A stretch of DNA of 64,000 nt from Caenimonas sedimenti (GCF_007833165.1 NZ_VOBQ01000008.1:1-64000), one strand, 5' to 3'; shown: positions 34,357 to 43,340, counted from the stretch's first letter. A program made the numbers and translations. Notes: generated from the letters alone by a model not told the origin.

Positions 34357-34758
34357 TCAGGCCAGCTTGAATCTGGGCAGCGTGATGTCGTCGGTGACGG
34401 CGTCGAAATGCACCGCCACCCGCTGGCCGATGCGCACCGCCTCGACGTTGTCGGTGACTATGTTGGTCATCATGCGCGCGCCCTCGTCCAGGTCGATCAC
34501 GGCCACTACGTAGGGCGCGTCGGCCTTGAAGGCCGGGCCGGCCGGGCGCCGGGCGATGGTGAAGCTGTAGATTCTGCCGGTGCCGCGGGCGTTGGTCCAC
34601 TCCAGCGCGTCGGAATGGCAATGCGGACACAGCGCGCGCGGGTAGAAGTGGTGCCGCCCGCAATCGCGGCAGTACTTGAGGATGAGGCGCTTGTCCTTCA
34701 GCGCCGACCAGTAAGGTGCGCTTTCGGGGTCGACCACGGGCAGGGGCTTGTCGTACAT
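34357..34758 (-). CDS. DUF35 OB-fold/zinc-ribbon protein, thiolase partner
   Basis: This 133-residue protein has a rubredoxin-like zinc ribbon (CRDCGRHHFYPRALCPHC, about residues 30-47) and an OB-fold domain (GTGRIYSFTIARRPAGPAF, MMTNIVTD). DUF35 proteins form stable complexes with thiolase-like proteins. They help acetoacetyl-CoA thiolases in archaea and the Ltp-type retro-aldolases of steroid side-chain degradation. The thiolase-like gene is 16 bp upstream. Confidence 0.88.
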   Translation of the reverse strand: MYDKPLPVVDPESAPYWSALKDKRLILKYCRDCGRHHFYPRALCPHCHSDALEWTNARGTGRIYSFTIARRPAGPAFKADAPYVVAVIDLDEGARMMTNIVTDNVEAVRIGQRVAVHFDAVTDDITLPRFKLA

Positions 34759-34774
34759 GGTGATCGTCTGCTGC

Positions 34775-35944
34775 TTAGCGGGTGGAGAGGATGCAGGTCG
34801 CGCCGCTCGACAGCGTTCCGCCGGTGCCGTGGACGAGGGCGGTGACGGCGTTCTTGATCTGCCGCTCGCCGCACTCGCCGCGCAACTGGCGCACGGCCTC
34901 GATCAGCAGGAAGATGCCGTACATGCCGGGATGGGCGTAGGAGAGTCCGCCGCCGTTGGTGTTGAGCGGGAACGGGCCGCCCGGCGCCGTGCGCTGGCCG
35001 GCGACGAAAGCCCCGCCCTCGCCGCGCTTGCAGAAGCCCAGGGCCTCGAGCGTGAGCAGGACGGTGATGGTGAACGAGTCGTAGACCTCCACCACGTCGA
35101 TGGCCTCGTGGCCGATTCCAGCCATCGCGAAGGCATCGCGTCCGGCCGCCTCGGCGGCCGTCAGGCGTGCCAGGTCGGGCATCGCGGCGATGGTCCAGTG
35201 GGTGTGCGCCTCGCCGTAGCCGCGCACGTGCACGGCCTTGCGGCCCAGCGCCTTCGCGTGCGCCGCGGTGGTCATGACGATGGCGCCGCCGCCGTCGGTG
35301 ACCAGGCAGGCGTCGAGCAGGTGCAGCGGGTCCGAGATCATTGGGCTGTTCAACACGTCGTCGATCGACAGCGGCCCGCGATTCGTCGCACCCGGGTTCA
35401 GCGCCGCCCACTTGCGCGTGGCCACGGCAATCTCGGCCAGGTGTTCCGGGGTCGTGCCGAACTCGTGCATGTGGCGCATCGCCGCCAGCGCGTAGCCACC
35501 CACCGGCGTAGGCATGCCCCAGGGCGTCTCGTATTGCATGGTCAGCACGGAAGGCCGCCCCGCCAGGTTGCGGCTGGCCTCGCTGCGCTGCAGGCTGCCG
35601 TAGGTGATCAGCGCCACCTCGCAGCGCCCGGCCTCGATGGCCATGGCCGCATGTGCCACATGGGCCTCGAAAGCCGAGCCGCCAATGTTGGTGCCGTCAA
35701 CGAAGCGCGGCACGATGCCCAGGTACTCGGACAGCGTGACCGTGGCCAGTTGCCCTGGCCCCGGCACCCCCCACATCCCGGCCGTGAGCAGGCCGTCGAC
35801 CTCGCTCATCGGGATGCCGGCGTCGGCCAATGCATCTCGCGCCGCCAGTGCCTGCAGTTGCAGCACCGACATCGGCGTCAGCACCTTGCCGTCTCTCAAG
35901 GCTGCGTCGGCGACGCCGACGATCACTGCTTCAGGTTTGCCCAT
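34775..35944 (-). CDS. Thiolase-like protein lacking thiolase cysteines (possible acyl-CoA retro-aldolase)
   Basis: This 389-residue protein has the SCP2-thiolase fold: VIVGVADAALRDGKV, VDGTNIGGSAFEAHVAHAAMAIEAGRC, VVEVYDSFTI and LSYAHPGMYGIFL. The first nucleophilic Cys of true thiolases is absent (GGSAFE), and the C-terminal CxGGG block reads VHGTGGTL. The HPGMYG motif keeps a His and a Tyr. This combination, with a DUF35 partner, is found in Ltp-type aldolases that split beta-hydroxyacyl-CoA without adding CoA. The function is inferred. ATG 35944 lies in the divergent region with the SDR gene. Confidence 0.82.
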   Translation of the reverse strand: MGKPEAVIVGVADAALRDGKVLTPMSVLQLQALAARDALADAGIPMSEVDGLLTAGMWGVPGPGQLATVTLSEYLGIVPRFVDGTNIGGSAFEAHVAHAAMAIEAGRCEVALITYGSLQRSEASRNLAGRPSVLTMQYETPWGMPTPVGGYALAAMRHMHEFGTTPEHLAEIAVATRKWAALNPGATNRGPLSIDDVLNSPMISDPLHLLDACLVTDGGGAIVMTTAAHAKALGRKAVHVRGYGEAHTHWTIAAMPDLARLTAAEAAGRDAFAMAGIGHEAIDVVEVYDSFTITVLLTLEALGFCKRGEGGAFVAGQRTAPGGPFPLNTNGGGLSYAHPGMYGIFLLIEAVRQLRGECGERQIKNAVTALVHGTGGTLSSGATCILSTR

Positions 35945-35976
35945 CGACCTCGAACTCCTTGACAATGCCATTGAAC

Positions 35977-35990
35977 CAAACAATCGTTAG
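35977..35990. promoter_or_regulatory. Putative TetR operator, site 3
   Basis: CAAACAATCGTTAG has the intact right half CGTTAG and a weaker left half, two mismatches from CTAACGnnCGTTAG. It sits in the 65-bp divergent region between the thiolase-like gene and the SDR gene, so one site could control both. It is the weakest member of the set. Confidence 0.45.
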
Positions 35991-36009
35991 GTCACACGAT
36001 AGGACTAAT

Positions 36010-36798
36010 ATGAAAACTCTTCAAGATCGGATTGCCCTCGTCACCGGTGCCACGGCCTATATCGGCCGCGCCGCGGCGCTGGAACTGGCGCGCCGCGGCG
36101 CCCACGTTGTCGTCAATGGCCGCAACGCCCACAGCGGCCATGCCGTGGTCGACGAGATCCAAAGCGCCGGTGGCCGCGCCGAATTCGAAGCCGCCGATCT
36201 GACGGACCGCGAGGCGGTGCGGGCGATGGTCGGACGCATCGTGCAACGCCACGGCCGGCTCGACGTGCTGGTGGCTAGCGGCGCCGGCGCCAGCAGCGAC
36301 TCCCTGGCCTTCAAGTTGTTCATGGAGATGGAGGGAGCCGACTTCGAGACCTACATCCGTTCGCACTGGCTGAGCCGCGCGCACGCCATCCAGGCCGCGG
36401 CGGCGGCGATGCGCGCGCAGCGCCACGGCAAGATCGTGGCCATCGGCACCGATGCCGGGCGCGTTGCCACTGTGGGCGAGTCCTTCATCGGTGGCGCCAC
36501 GGGCGGCATGATGCAGATGTGCCGGGTGCTGGCGCGCGAACTCGGGCGTGACGGCATCCGCATCAACGCCGTGGCGATGAGCTACATCTGGGACGCCGAA
36601 CCGCGTTGGGGCGGCGGCTCGCCCGCATTGGCCGGTGCGCACGGCCAGGGGATGATCGACAACCTGAGAAAGCGCATGCTGTTTCCGGTGCACTGCGCCG
36701 ACATCGCGCAGGCCGCGGCGTTTTTCGCCGGCCCGGAGTCGGATGCCATCACCGGTCAGACGCTGAGCGTCAACGGCGGGCTGAGCACACCGGGCTGA
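36010..36798 (+). CDS. SDR-family protein with altered catalytic site
   Basis: This 262-residue Rossmann protein has a normal cofactor motif TGATAYIGRAAALELA and the SDR C-terminal signature AITGQTLSVNGG. The catalytic YxxxK segment is replaced: where YSASK is expected the sequence reads FIGGA in GESFIGGATGG. The usual NNAG is ASGAG, and the active-site Ser becomes Thr (IGTDAG). It may bind NAD(P) without standard dehydrogenase chemistry, or use another mechanism. ATG 36010 lies 20 bp from the operator-like site. Confidence 0.82.
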   Translation: MKTLQDRIALVTGATAYIGRAAALELARRGAHVVVNGRNAHSGHAVVDEIQSAGGRAEFEAADLTDREAVRAMVGRIVQRHGRLDVLVASGAGASSDSLAFKLFMEMEGADFETYIRSHWLSRAHAIQAAAAAMRAQRHGKIVAIGTDAGRVATVGESFIGGATGGMMQMCRVLARELGRDGIRINAVAMSYIWDAEPRWGGGSPALAGAHGQGMIDNLRKRMLFPVHCADIAQAAAFFAGPESDAITGQTLSVNGGLSTPG

Positions 36799-36806
36799 CA
36801 TTGCCG

Positions 36807-38318
36807 TCAGGCCGCGGCATGCGCGGCCTTGACGGCCACTCGGTCGGTGCCGCCGGCGGCCGTCTTCGGCAGCGCGGCGACGAAAACGACGTGCTTGGGC
36901 TTCTTGTAGCGTGCGATACGCTGGCCGACGAACTCGATCAGCGCGTCGGCGGCCAGCGTCTGGCCGGACTTGAGGACGCAGACCGCCTTAATCGCTTCGC
37001 CCCACTGTGCATCCGGCACCCCGAACACGACCGCCTCGATCAGCGCCGGATGCTCGAGCAATGCGCGCTCGACCTCGGCAGGGTAGACGTTCTCGCCGCC
37101 TGGCTTGATCAATTCCTTGGCGGGCGAGCGGCCGACGTACCAGAGGTAGCCGTCGGCGTCGAAGCGGCCCATGTCGCCGGTGTGATGCCAGCCGCAGCGG
37201 AACGTGACGGCATTGTCGGCGTCGCAGTTCCAGTAGCCGTTGAAGACCATCGGCCCGCGCACCACGATCTCGCCCGCAGTGCCTGGGGGGACAGACCGGT
37301 CTTCGTCGTCGACGATGGCCACGGTGTGCTGCCCGACCGGAAGACCCGCGCTGCCCGGTCGGTCGGCATAGCGGGACGTAGACACCGAGCCCGAGGTCTC
37401 GGTCTGACCATATGCGACCCAGAAGCTGGCATCCGGGCATTCGGCCGCGAAGCGCGCCAGCGTGTCCGGCGCATCGATGCCCGTCATGATGCGCAGACCC
37501 CGGAGCTTGGATCCCGCGGCCGCAGCTGCGTCAAGCACCGCGCCCAGCATCGGCGGGAACGACCCCATGACGCTGCCACGCTGTTCGTCGATGAGCCCCA
37601 CGACGGCCTTGGGATCGAAGCGCGGAAGCAGAACCGTGGCGCCAGCGGCGACCATCAGGGCCAGCGTCATCCCGATGCCGGCGAGGTGGAACAGGGGCAG
37701 CACACCGACCTGCACGTCGGCGGCAGTCAGGTGCCAGGCGTGCACCGACTTAGCCGCCGCTGCCAGCAGGCCGCGGTGCGACAGCACCGCGCCGCGTGGC
37801 CGTCCGCCGACGGCGGCGGTGTGCACGATCAACAGTCCGGCATCGTCACCGATCTCGGCCGGCGGCGGGGCAGCGCACTCCAGATACAGGCTTGCCAGCG
37901 CCGCCCAATCCACGCCGGCCTCCGGGCCGGTGGTGTACTTGCGCACACTAGCGAGGTCGGCACCAGCCACCAGCGGCTGCAACTCCGGCGCGACGATCAG
38001 CACCTTGGGCGTGGTATCCGCCAGCACATACGCCACTTCCTCGACGGAAAGGCGCCAATTGATCGGCACCACGACGGCACCCAGACGCGCTGCGGCGCCA
38101 ACGAGGTCGACATAGGCCTGGCCGTTGTGCGCCAGGATCGCGACGCGATCGCCCACCGTGAGCCCTGCACCGGCCAAGCCGCCGGCCAGGCTCGCAACGC
38201 GCGCGGCGTACTGCGCGTGGGAGAGCGTTTGCCCGTCGGCGACGAAAGCCGTGCAGCTGCCGTGCAGCAAGGCATTGCGTTCGATCTGGTCGTGGAGGGT
38301 AAAGGATCTGAGAGTCAC
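36807..38318 (-). CDS. AMP-forming acyl-CoA synthetase-like protein with degenerate motifs
   Basis: This 503-residue ANL-superfamily enzyme would activate a carboxylic acid as an acyl-CoA. The fold is clear: VPINWRLSVEEVAYVL, VAYGQTETSG, GWHHTGDMGRFDADGYLWYVGR and KPGGENVYPAEVERAL. Two catalytic motifs are unusual. The phosphate loop reads HTAAVGGRPRG instead of TSGTTGxPKG, and the C-terminal A10 motif reads PKTAAGGTDR, with Gly where the adenylation lysine is expected. Activity may be reduced or altered. It ends 8 bp from the convergent SDR and overlaps the hydrolase by 4 bp. Confidence 0.85.
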   Translation of the reverse strand: MTLRSFTLHDQIERNALLHGSCTAFVADGQTLSHAQYAARVASLAGGLAGAGLTVGDRVAILAHNGQAYVDLVGAAARLGAVVVPINWRLSVEEVAYVLADTTPKVLIVAPELQPLVAGADLASVRKYTTGPEAGVDWAALASLYLECAAPPPAEIGDDAGLLIVHTAAVGGRPRGAVLSHRGLLAAAAKSVHAWHLTAADVQVGVLPLFHLAGIGMTLALMVAAGATVLLPRFDPKAVVGLIDEQRGSVMGSFPPMLGAVLDAAAAAGSKLRGLRIMTGIDAPDTLARFAAECPDASFWVAYGQTETSGSVSTSRYADRPGSAGLPVGQHTVAIVDDEDRSVPPGTAGEIVVRGPMVFNGYWNCDADNAVTFRCGWHHTGDMGRFDADGYLWYVGRSPAKELIKPGGENVYPAEVERALLEHPALIEAVVFGVPDAQWGEAIKAVCVLKSGQTLAADALIEFVGQRIARYKKPKHVVFVAALPKTAAGGTDRVAVKAAHAAA

Positions 38319-39235
38319 GGCGCGCGTTCTCCTTTGGCGGCGGAAGAAGTGGTGGATGGCTCAGGCGGCGCTGGCGGCATGACCTCCCGCAGGAAATCGA
38401 TCAGCGTGGCCGTGAAGGCATCGTTGGCGTCGCCTGCCACCATGTGCCCTGCGCCGGGCAGCGCGACGAATCGGGCCTGCGGAAACGTTTGCCGGAACTG
38501 CTTCGCGCCCGCCGGACTGATCACATCGCTGCGCCCGCCGCGCACGAGCATCAGCGGGCCTGCATACCGCGCCAAGGCGCGTTCGAAGAACCCCGGATCA
38601 TTGCGGTGGTTGTGGTTCTCGTCGTTCATCAAGCGTTGGTCCCAGTGCCAGGTCCAGCGCCCCGCCGGATTCAGCCGCAGGTTCTTCTGCAATCCGCGCG
38701 GGTGGGTCGTGACAGGGCGGCCCCGGTAGTGGGCGATGTGGCGCGCCGCATCCTCCAACGTGGCGAAGCCCTCCGGATGCGCGCGCATGAACTCGACGAT
38801 GCGGTCAACACCCTTGGCCTCGACGCGCGGCGCAATGTCTACCAAGGCCAGGGCAGCAATGGCAGGCGCGTCGCTGCGCGCGCTCATCGCCATGCTGATC
38901 ATGCCGCCCAGCGAGGCACCCACCAAGGCGAGCGGCGACCCAAGCGCCTGGCAGAAGCGGGCCATGTCGCGCGACATGGTCTCGATGCGGTAGTCCCCTT
39001 GCGCCGACCAGGCCGACTCGCCATGCCCTGGAAGGTCCAGCGCGACGGAGCGCCAGCCGGCCTGCGCCATGGCGAGCGCCGTGCCGCCCCAGGCATGCCG
39101 GGTCTGGCCACCGCCATGCAGCAACAAGACCGTGGGTGCGCGACTCGGGCCGGCGATGTCGGCCACCCAGGGGCCCCCGTCGAAGCCGGGGAATTCATGC
39201 CGTACCGATGCAGGCGATTCCACGGACGGGGTCAT
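38315..39235 (-). CDS. Alpha/beta hydrolase
   Basis: This 306-residue alpha/beta hydrolase has VLLLHGGGQTRHAW, ALDLPGHGES, the nucleophile elbow VGASLGG (Ser about 120), the acid Asp in RGGRSDVISPAG and the His in PGAGHMVAGD. It sits between the transglutaminase-like and ligase-like genes with 4-bp overlaps on both sides, so the three are almost certainly one translational unit. Its substrate is probably an ester or C-C bonded intermediate tied to the ligase substrate. Confidence 0.85.
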   Translation of the reverse strand: MTPSVESPASVRHEFPGFDGGPWVADIAGPSRAPTVLLLHGGGQTRHAWGGTALAMAQAGWRSVALDLPGHGESAWSAQGDYRIETMSRDMARFCQALGSPLALVGASLGGMISMAMSARSDAPAIAALALVDIAPRVEAKGVDRIVEFMRAHPEGFATLEDAARHIAHYRGRPVTTHPRGLQKNLRLNPAGRWTWHWDQRLMNDENHNHRNDPGFFERALARYAGPLMLVRGGRSDVISPAGAKQFRQTFPQARFVALPGAGHMVAGDANDAFTATLIDFLREVMPPAPPEPSTTSSAAKGERAP

Positions 39236-39933
39236 TTCACGCCGTCTGGGTGGACGTCCCGTTCGAAATCGGCACTGGCCGTGTGCAGCATCCACGTCTT
39301 GTAGTTGGGGTACAGGCGTTCGAAAGCCTGCAGCATTTCCTGGCGCGGCACGTCGGCATAGGCGCCGCGGTCGCTGATGTACTCCATATGGCGCCGACCC
39401 TGGTTGTCGAACTCGTGGAAGATCGAATCGGCGCTGCCGTCGAACTCCAGCGGCTTGACGCCGGCTTTCTGGCACAGGCTCAGGTTGAAGGCCGGCGTGG
39501 CCTTGAGCCAGCGGCCGTCGATCAGCAACTCCGTGTAGCCGTGGTAGGCGAACACGTCGGTCGTCATCATCTCGCGCAGCCGCGGGCTGGTGAGGTGGTT
39601 GCGCACGTCGGCAAAGCCCAGGCGGGCCGGCACACCGAGCACGCGCGCCGCAGCGGCCAGCAAGGTCGCCTTGGGTACGCAGAAGCCACGCCCGCTCTCC
39701 ACCACCTGACTGGCCTTGAGACCAACCTCCGACATGTCGAAGTGATAAGGGTCGTAGCGGAAGCCATCGCGGACGGCGTAGTAGAGCTTGACGCCAATAT
39801 CACGTGGTGTCATCGCGGCGTCAGCATGGGCGTGCGCGAAAGCCTGCACTGCCGGATGGTCGCTGTCGACAAAGCGCCCCGGCGTCAGGTAGTCGGTGGT
39901 GGGGACGGCGGGTTCGTAGGCAGCGGCAGTCAT
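39232..39933 (-). CDS. Transglutaminase-like cysteine protein
   Basis: This 233-residue protein has a transglutaminase-like core. The nucleophile is the Cys in GRGFCVPKATLLAAAARVLGVPARL, and the His is in FAYHGYTELLIDGRWLKATPAFN, where the usual Asp is replaced by Thr-Pro (the residue may come from elsewhere). Such proteins are peptidases, amidases or acyltransferases. No export signal is seen, so it is cytoplasmic. It heads the operon with a hydrolase and a ligase-like protein and is divergent from the FadH-like gene. ATG 39933 was preferred over 39975. Confidence 0.82.
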   Translation of the reverse strand: MTAAAYEPAVPTTDYLTPGRFVDSDHPAVQAFAHAHADAAMTPRDIGVKLYYAVRDGFRYDPYHFDMSEVGLKASQVVESGRGFCVPKATLLAAAARVLGVPARLGFADVRNHLTSPRLREMMTTDVFAYHGYTELLIDGRWLKATPAFNLSLCQKAGVKPLEFDGSADSIFHEFDNQGRRHMEYISDRGAYADVPRQEMLQAFERLYPNYKTWMLHTASADFERDVHPDGVK

Positions 39934-40063
39934 GTCGGGACCTGATGAGTTCTTGCAGGTGTTGTTGAGGAGCATCGCACCGTTCGCCGCCAGCGGCTGG
40001 CACCCGGGGCGTGGAAACCCTAGGGCCAGGCGATCGTCGCCGGACCGAGATCCACTATATCAT

Positions 40064-40077
40064 CGAACGTACGTTAG
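40064..40077. promoter_or_regulatory. Putative TetR operator, site 4
   Basis: CGAACGTACGTTAG contains the perfect 10-bp palindrome AACGTACGTT and matches the 14-bp motif with one mismatch. It lies in the 169-bp divergent region, 26 bp upstream of the FadH-like ATG, next to an AT-rich CTATATCATC stretch that could be a -10 region. It could control both directions. Confidence 0.6.
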
Positions 40078-40102
40078 TTAGCTGTGGGATACTGACTCTT
40101 CC

Positions 40103-42154
40103 ATGACCGCCCCCTCTGCATTCACGACCCTCCTGTCACCGCTGCGACTCGGTGCCCACACCGTGCGCAACCGTACCCTGATGGGTTCGATGCACACCGG
40201 CCTCGACGGTCTGGAGCACGGCGTCGAGCGGCTCGCCGCTTTTTACGCCGAACGCGCACGCGGCGGCGCCGCATTGATTGTGACCGGCGGCTTCGCCATG
40301 AACGTGGAGGCCCTGCTCGACGACCACGGCCCCCAGCTCATCACACCGGAACAAGCCGATGCGCTGCGGCCCATCCCGCAGGCCGTCCATGCCGAAGGCG
40401 GGAAGATCCTGCTCCAGGTGCTGCACACCGGACGCTACGGCAAGACGGCACAACTCGTCGGCGCGTCGAACATTCCTTCGCCGATCAACCGCCGCGTGCC
40501 GCGCACCCTGAGCACCGCCGAGGTCTGGCAAACGATCGACGATTTCGTGAACTGTGCCGAACTGGCGATGCAAGCCGGCTTCGACGGCGTGGAGGTGATG
40601 GCCTCCGAGGGCTATTTCATCAACCAGTTCACCACCACGCGCTGCAACAACCGCACCGACGAGTTTGGCGGCAGCATGGCCAACCGCCACCGCCTGCCGG
40701 TGGAGATCGTGCGCCGCACCCGCCAGCGGCTGGGGCCCGGCGCCCTGATCATGTACCGCCTGTCGGCGCTCGACCTGGTGGAGGGCGGCGCACCGGCGCA
40801 CGAGGTCATTGCGCTGGCGCAGGCCGTCGAGGCCGCCGGCGCCGACGCCATCAATACCGGGTTCGGCTGGCACGAGGCCAAAGTCCCGACCATCGCCTAC
40901 CTGGTGCCGCGCGCCGCCTTTCGTTTCGCCGGGGCACGCATCAAGAGCGCCATCGGCATTCCGCTGATCATCTCCAACCGCATCAACACCCCGGACGTGG
41001 CCGAGGAGATCCTGGCCAGCGGCGACGCGGACATGGTGTCGATGGCCCGGCCCTTCCTGGCCGACTCCGACTTCGTGCGCAAGGCGGCGGCCGGCCGACC
41101 GGACACCATCAATACCTGCATCGCCTGTAACCAGGCTTGCCTGGACTTCATCTTCACCGGCCAACCAACGTCCTGCCTGGTCAACCCGCGCGCCGGGCGC
41201 GAGCTGGAATTCCTGCAGATGCCGGCGCCCAAGGGCAGGCTGCGCGTGGCGGTCGTCGGCGCCGGGGCGGCCGGGCTGGCCTGCGCGGTGACCGCGGCGG
41301 AGCGCGGCCACGAGGTGACGCTGTACGAGGCCGCGCCGTCCATCGGCGGCCAGCTCAATCTGGCGCGCGCGGTGCCTGGCAAAGAGGAATTCCACGAGCT
41401 GGTGCGCTACTTCGAAGTCCGCGTCGCGCAGGAGGGCGTGCAACTGCGCCTCGGCCAGCGGCCGGACGCGGCCGAACTGGCGTCGGCAAAATTCGACCAT
41501 ATCGTGGTGGCCACTGGCGTGCGTCCCCGGACCCCGCAGATCGAAGGCCTGGGCCATTCCAAGGTGGTGGGCTATGCCGACCTGCTCTCAGGGCGCAGGC
41601 AGGCGGGCCCTCGCGTGGCCATCATCGGCGCGGGCGGCATTGGCTTCGACGTGGCCGAGTACCTGCTTCACGAGCTGGCGCCCAATGGTGCCGACCACGG
41701 CGCCGCCGAGGGCGTCGGCGCGTTCTTCTCCGAGTGGGGCGTCGACACCGCGCCCGACGCGCCCGGCGGCCTGAAGCCGCCGCAGGCACCCCGGCCGCTG
41801 CGCAGCGTCACGCTGCTGCAGCGCAAACCGGAGAAGCCGGGCCGCACGCTCGGCCTGTCGACCGGCTGGGCGCTGCGCGCCCGGCTCGAACAGCGCGGGC
41901 TGCAGACCCTGTCGGGCTGCACTTATGAGCGCATCGACGACGCCGGGCTGCACCTGCGCGTCGGCACCGAAACCCGTGTGCTGGAAGTCGACACCGTCGT
42001 CATCTGCGCCGGGCAGGAGTCCGAGACCACGCTGGCCGACTCGTTGCGAAGCCGGGGGCTGGCACCCGAGGTCATCGGCGGCGCCGAGCTTGCCGCCGAA
42101 CTGGATGCATTGCGTGCCATCGCCCGGGGCACACGCCTGGCCATGACCTTCTAG
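40103..42154 (+). CDS. FadH-like NADH:flavin oxidoreductase / 2,4-dienoyl-CoA reductase
   Basis: This 683-residue protein has an FMN-binding TIM barrel (about 1-370; LSPLRLGAHTVRNRTLMGSM, QVLHTGRYGK, FTTTRCNNRTDEFGGSMANR), an iron-sulfur segment CIACNQACLDFIFTGQP near 340, and FAD/NAD domains (VAVVGAGAAGLACAVTAAERG; VAIIGAGGIGFDVAEYLL). This is the architecture of bacterial 2,4-dienoyl-CoA reductase. It would remove double bonds that block beta-oxidation of unsaturated, terpenoid-like chains. It is the first gene of the long plus-strand operon and has an operator-like site just upstream. Confidence 0.88.
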   Translation: MTAPSAFTTLLSPLRLGAHTVRNRTLMGSMHTGLDGLEHGVERLAAFYAERARGGAALIVTGGFAMNVEALLDDHGPQLITPEQADALRPIPQAVHAEGGKILLQVLHTGRYGKTAQLVGASNIPSPINRRVPRTLSTAEVWQTIDDFVNCAELAMQAGFDGVEVMASEGYFINQFTTTRCNNRTDEFGGSMANRHRLPVEIVRRTRQRLGPGALIMYRLSALDLVEGGAPAHEVIALAQAVEAAGADAINTGFGWHEAKVPTIAYLVPRAAFRFAGARIKSAIGIPLIISNRINTPDVAEEILASGDADMVSMARPFLADSDFVRKAAAGRPDTINTCIACNQACLDFIFTGQPTSCLVNPRAGRELEFLQMPAPKGRLRVAVVGAGAAGLACAVTAAERGHEVTLYEAAPSIGGQLNLARAVPGKEEFHELVRYFEVRVAQEGVQLRLGQRPDAAELASAKFDHIVVATGVRPRTPQIEGLGHSKVVGYADLLSGRRQAGPRVAIIGAGGIGFDVAEYLLHELAPNGADHGAAEGVGAFFSEWGVDTAPDAPGGLKPPQAPRPLRSVTLLQRKPEKPGRTLGLSTGWALRARLEQRGLQTLSGCTYERIDDAGLHLRVGTETRVLEVDTVVICAGQESETTLADSLRSRGLAPEVIGGAELAAELDALRAIARGTRLAMTF

Positions 42155-42173
42155 ACCCAGAGACCCGCGACCC

Positions 42174-43340
42174 ATGGACTTCAGCGACAACCGCGAACAC
42201 GAAACCATCCGTGAGGCCATCGGCCGCATCTGCGCCAACTTCGGCGACGACTACTGGCTGCAGCGCGACCGCGATGGCGGGTTCCCCCACGAGCTGTACA
42301 ACGCCCTCGCCGCCGGCGGCTGGCTGGGCATCTGCATGCCGACGGAATACGGCGGCAGCGGCATGGGCATCACCGAAGCGACGGTCATGATGACCGCCAT
42401 CGCGCGCTCGGGCGCCGGGCTGTCGGGGGCTTCGGCTGTGCACATGAACATCTTCGGCCTGCAGCCGGTCGTCGTATTCGGCAGCGATGCCCAGAAGCGC
42501 CGCATGCTACCGCCGCTCATCGCCGGCAAGGAAAAGGCCTGCTTCGCCGTCACCGAACCCAACACCGGTCTGAACACCACCAAACTCAAGACCCGCGCCG
42601 AACGCCAAGGCGATCACTACGTCCTGTCGGGCCAGAAGGTCTGGATCTCGACTGCCCAGGTGGCCAGCAAGATGCTGATCCTGGCGCGCACCACCCCTGC
42701 CGAGGACTGCGCAAAACCGACACTCGGCCTGAGCCTGTTCTACACGGACCTCGACCGCCAGTTCGTCGAGGTGCGCGAGATCGACAAGATGGGTCGCAAG
42801 GCAGTCGACTCCAACCAGCTGTTCATCGACGGGCTGAAGGTGCCGCTGGAGGACCGCATCGGCGAGGAAGGGCGCGGCTTCGAGTACATCCTGCACGGCA
42901 TGAACCCCGAGCGCATCCTGATCGCCGGCGAGGCCGTCGGCCTGGGCCAGGCGGCGCTGGAGCGGGCCGTCAAGTACGCCAACGAACGCATCGTCTTCGA
43001 CCGCCCGATCGGCCAAAACCAGGCCATCCAGCACCCGCTGGCGCAGTCCTGGATGGAACTCGAGGCGGCCTGGCTGATGGCCATGCGCGGTGCCTGGAAA
43101 TACGACCAGAAGCTGAACTGCGCCGCCGACGCCAATGCCGCGAAGTACATGGCGGCCGAGGCCGGCTTCAACGCCTGTCAACGCGCCATGGCCACGCTGG
43201 GCGGCTTCGGCTATGCCAAGGAGTACCAGGTCGAGCGCTACCTGCGCGAGATGCTGATCCCGCGCGTAGCCCCCATCAGCCCGCAACTGATCCTGTGTTT
43301 CATCGCCGAGAAGGTGCTGGGCCTGCCCAAGTCGTATTGA
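42174..43340 (+). CDS. Acyl-CoA dehydrogenase (LGLPKSY-tailed subfamily)
   Basis: This 388-residue ACAD has MPTEYGGSGMGITEA, FAVTEPNTGLNTTKLKTRA, GQKVWISTAQ, RPIGQNQAIQHPLAQ and MATLGGFGYAKEYQVER. The usual HGGxG is LGGFG, and at the MCAD base position Arg is found (LIPRVAPIS). It ends KVLGLPKSY. Overall it is closest by eye to the ACAD at 12622-13794, including the RPIGQNQA block, so the two may derive from one duplication. It lies 19 bp after the FadH-like gene. Confidence 0.9.
   Translation: MDFSDNREHETIREAIGRICANFGDDYWLQRDRDGGFPHELYNALAAGGWLGICMPTEYGGSGMGITEATVMMTAIARSGAGLSGASAVHMNIFGLQPVVVFGSDAQKRRMLPPLIAGKEKACFAVTEPNTGLNTTKLKTRAERQGDHYVLSGQKVWISTAQVASKMLILARTTPAEDCAKPTLGLSLFYTDLDRQFVEVREIDKMGRKAVDSNQLFIDGLKVPLEDRIGEEGRGFEYILHGMNPERILIAGEAVGLGQAALERAVKYANERIVFDRPIGQNQAIQHPLAQSWMELEAAWLMAMRGAWKYDQKLNCAADANAAKYMAAEAGFNACQRAMATLGGFGYAKEYQVERYLREMLIPRVAPISPQLILCFIAEKVLGLPKSY

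Noticed and set aside
36606..38729. 707-codon open frame on the plus strand
   Set aside because: Antisense to the ligase-like gene, which has clear ANL motifs.
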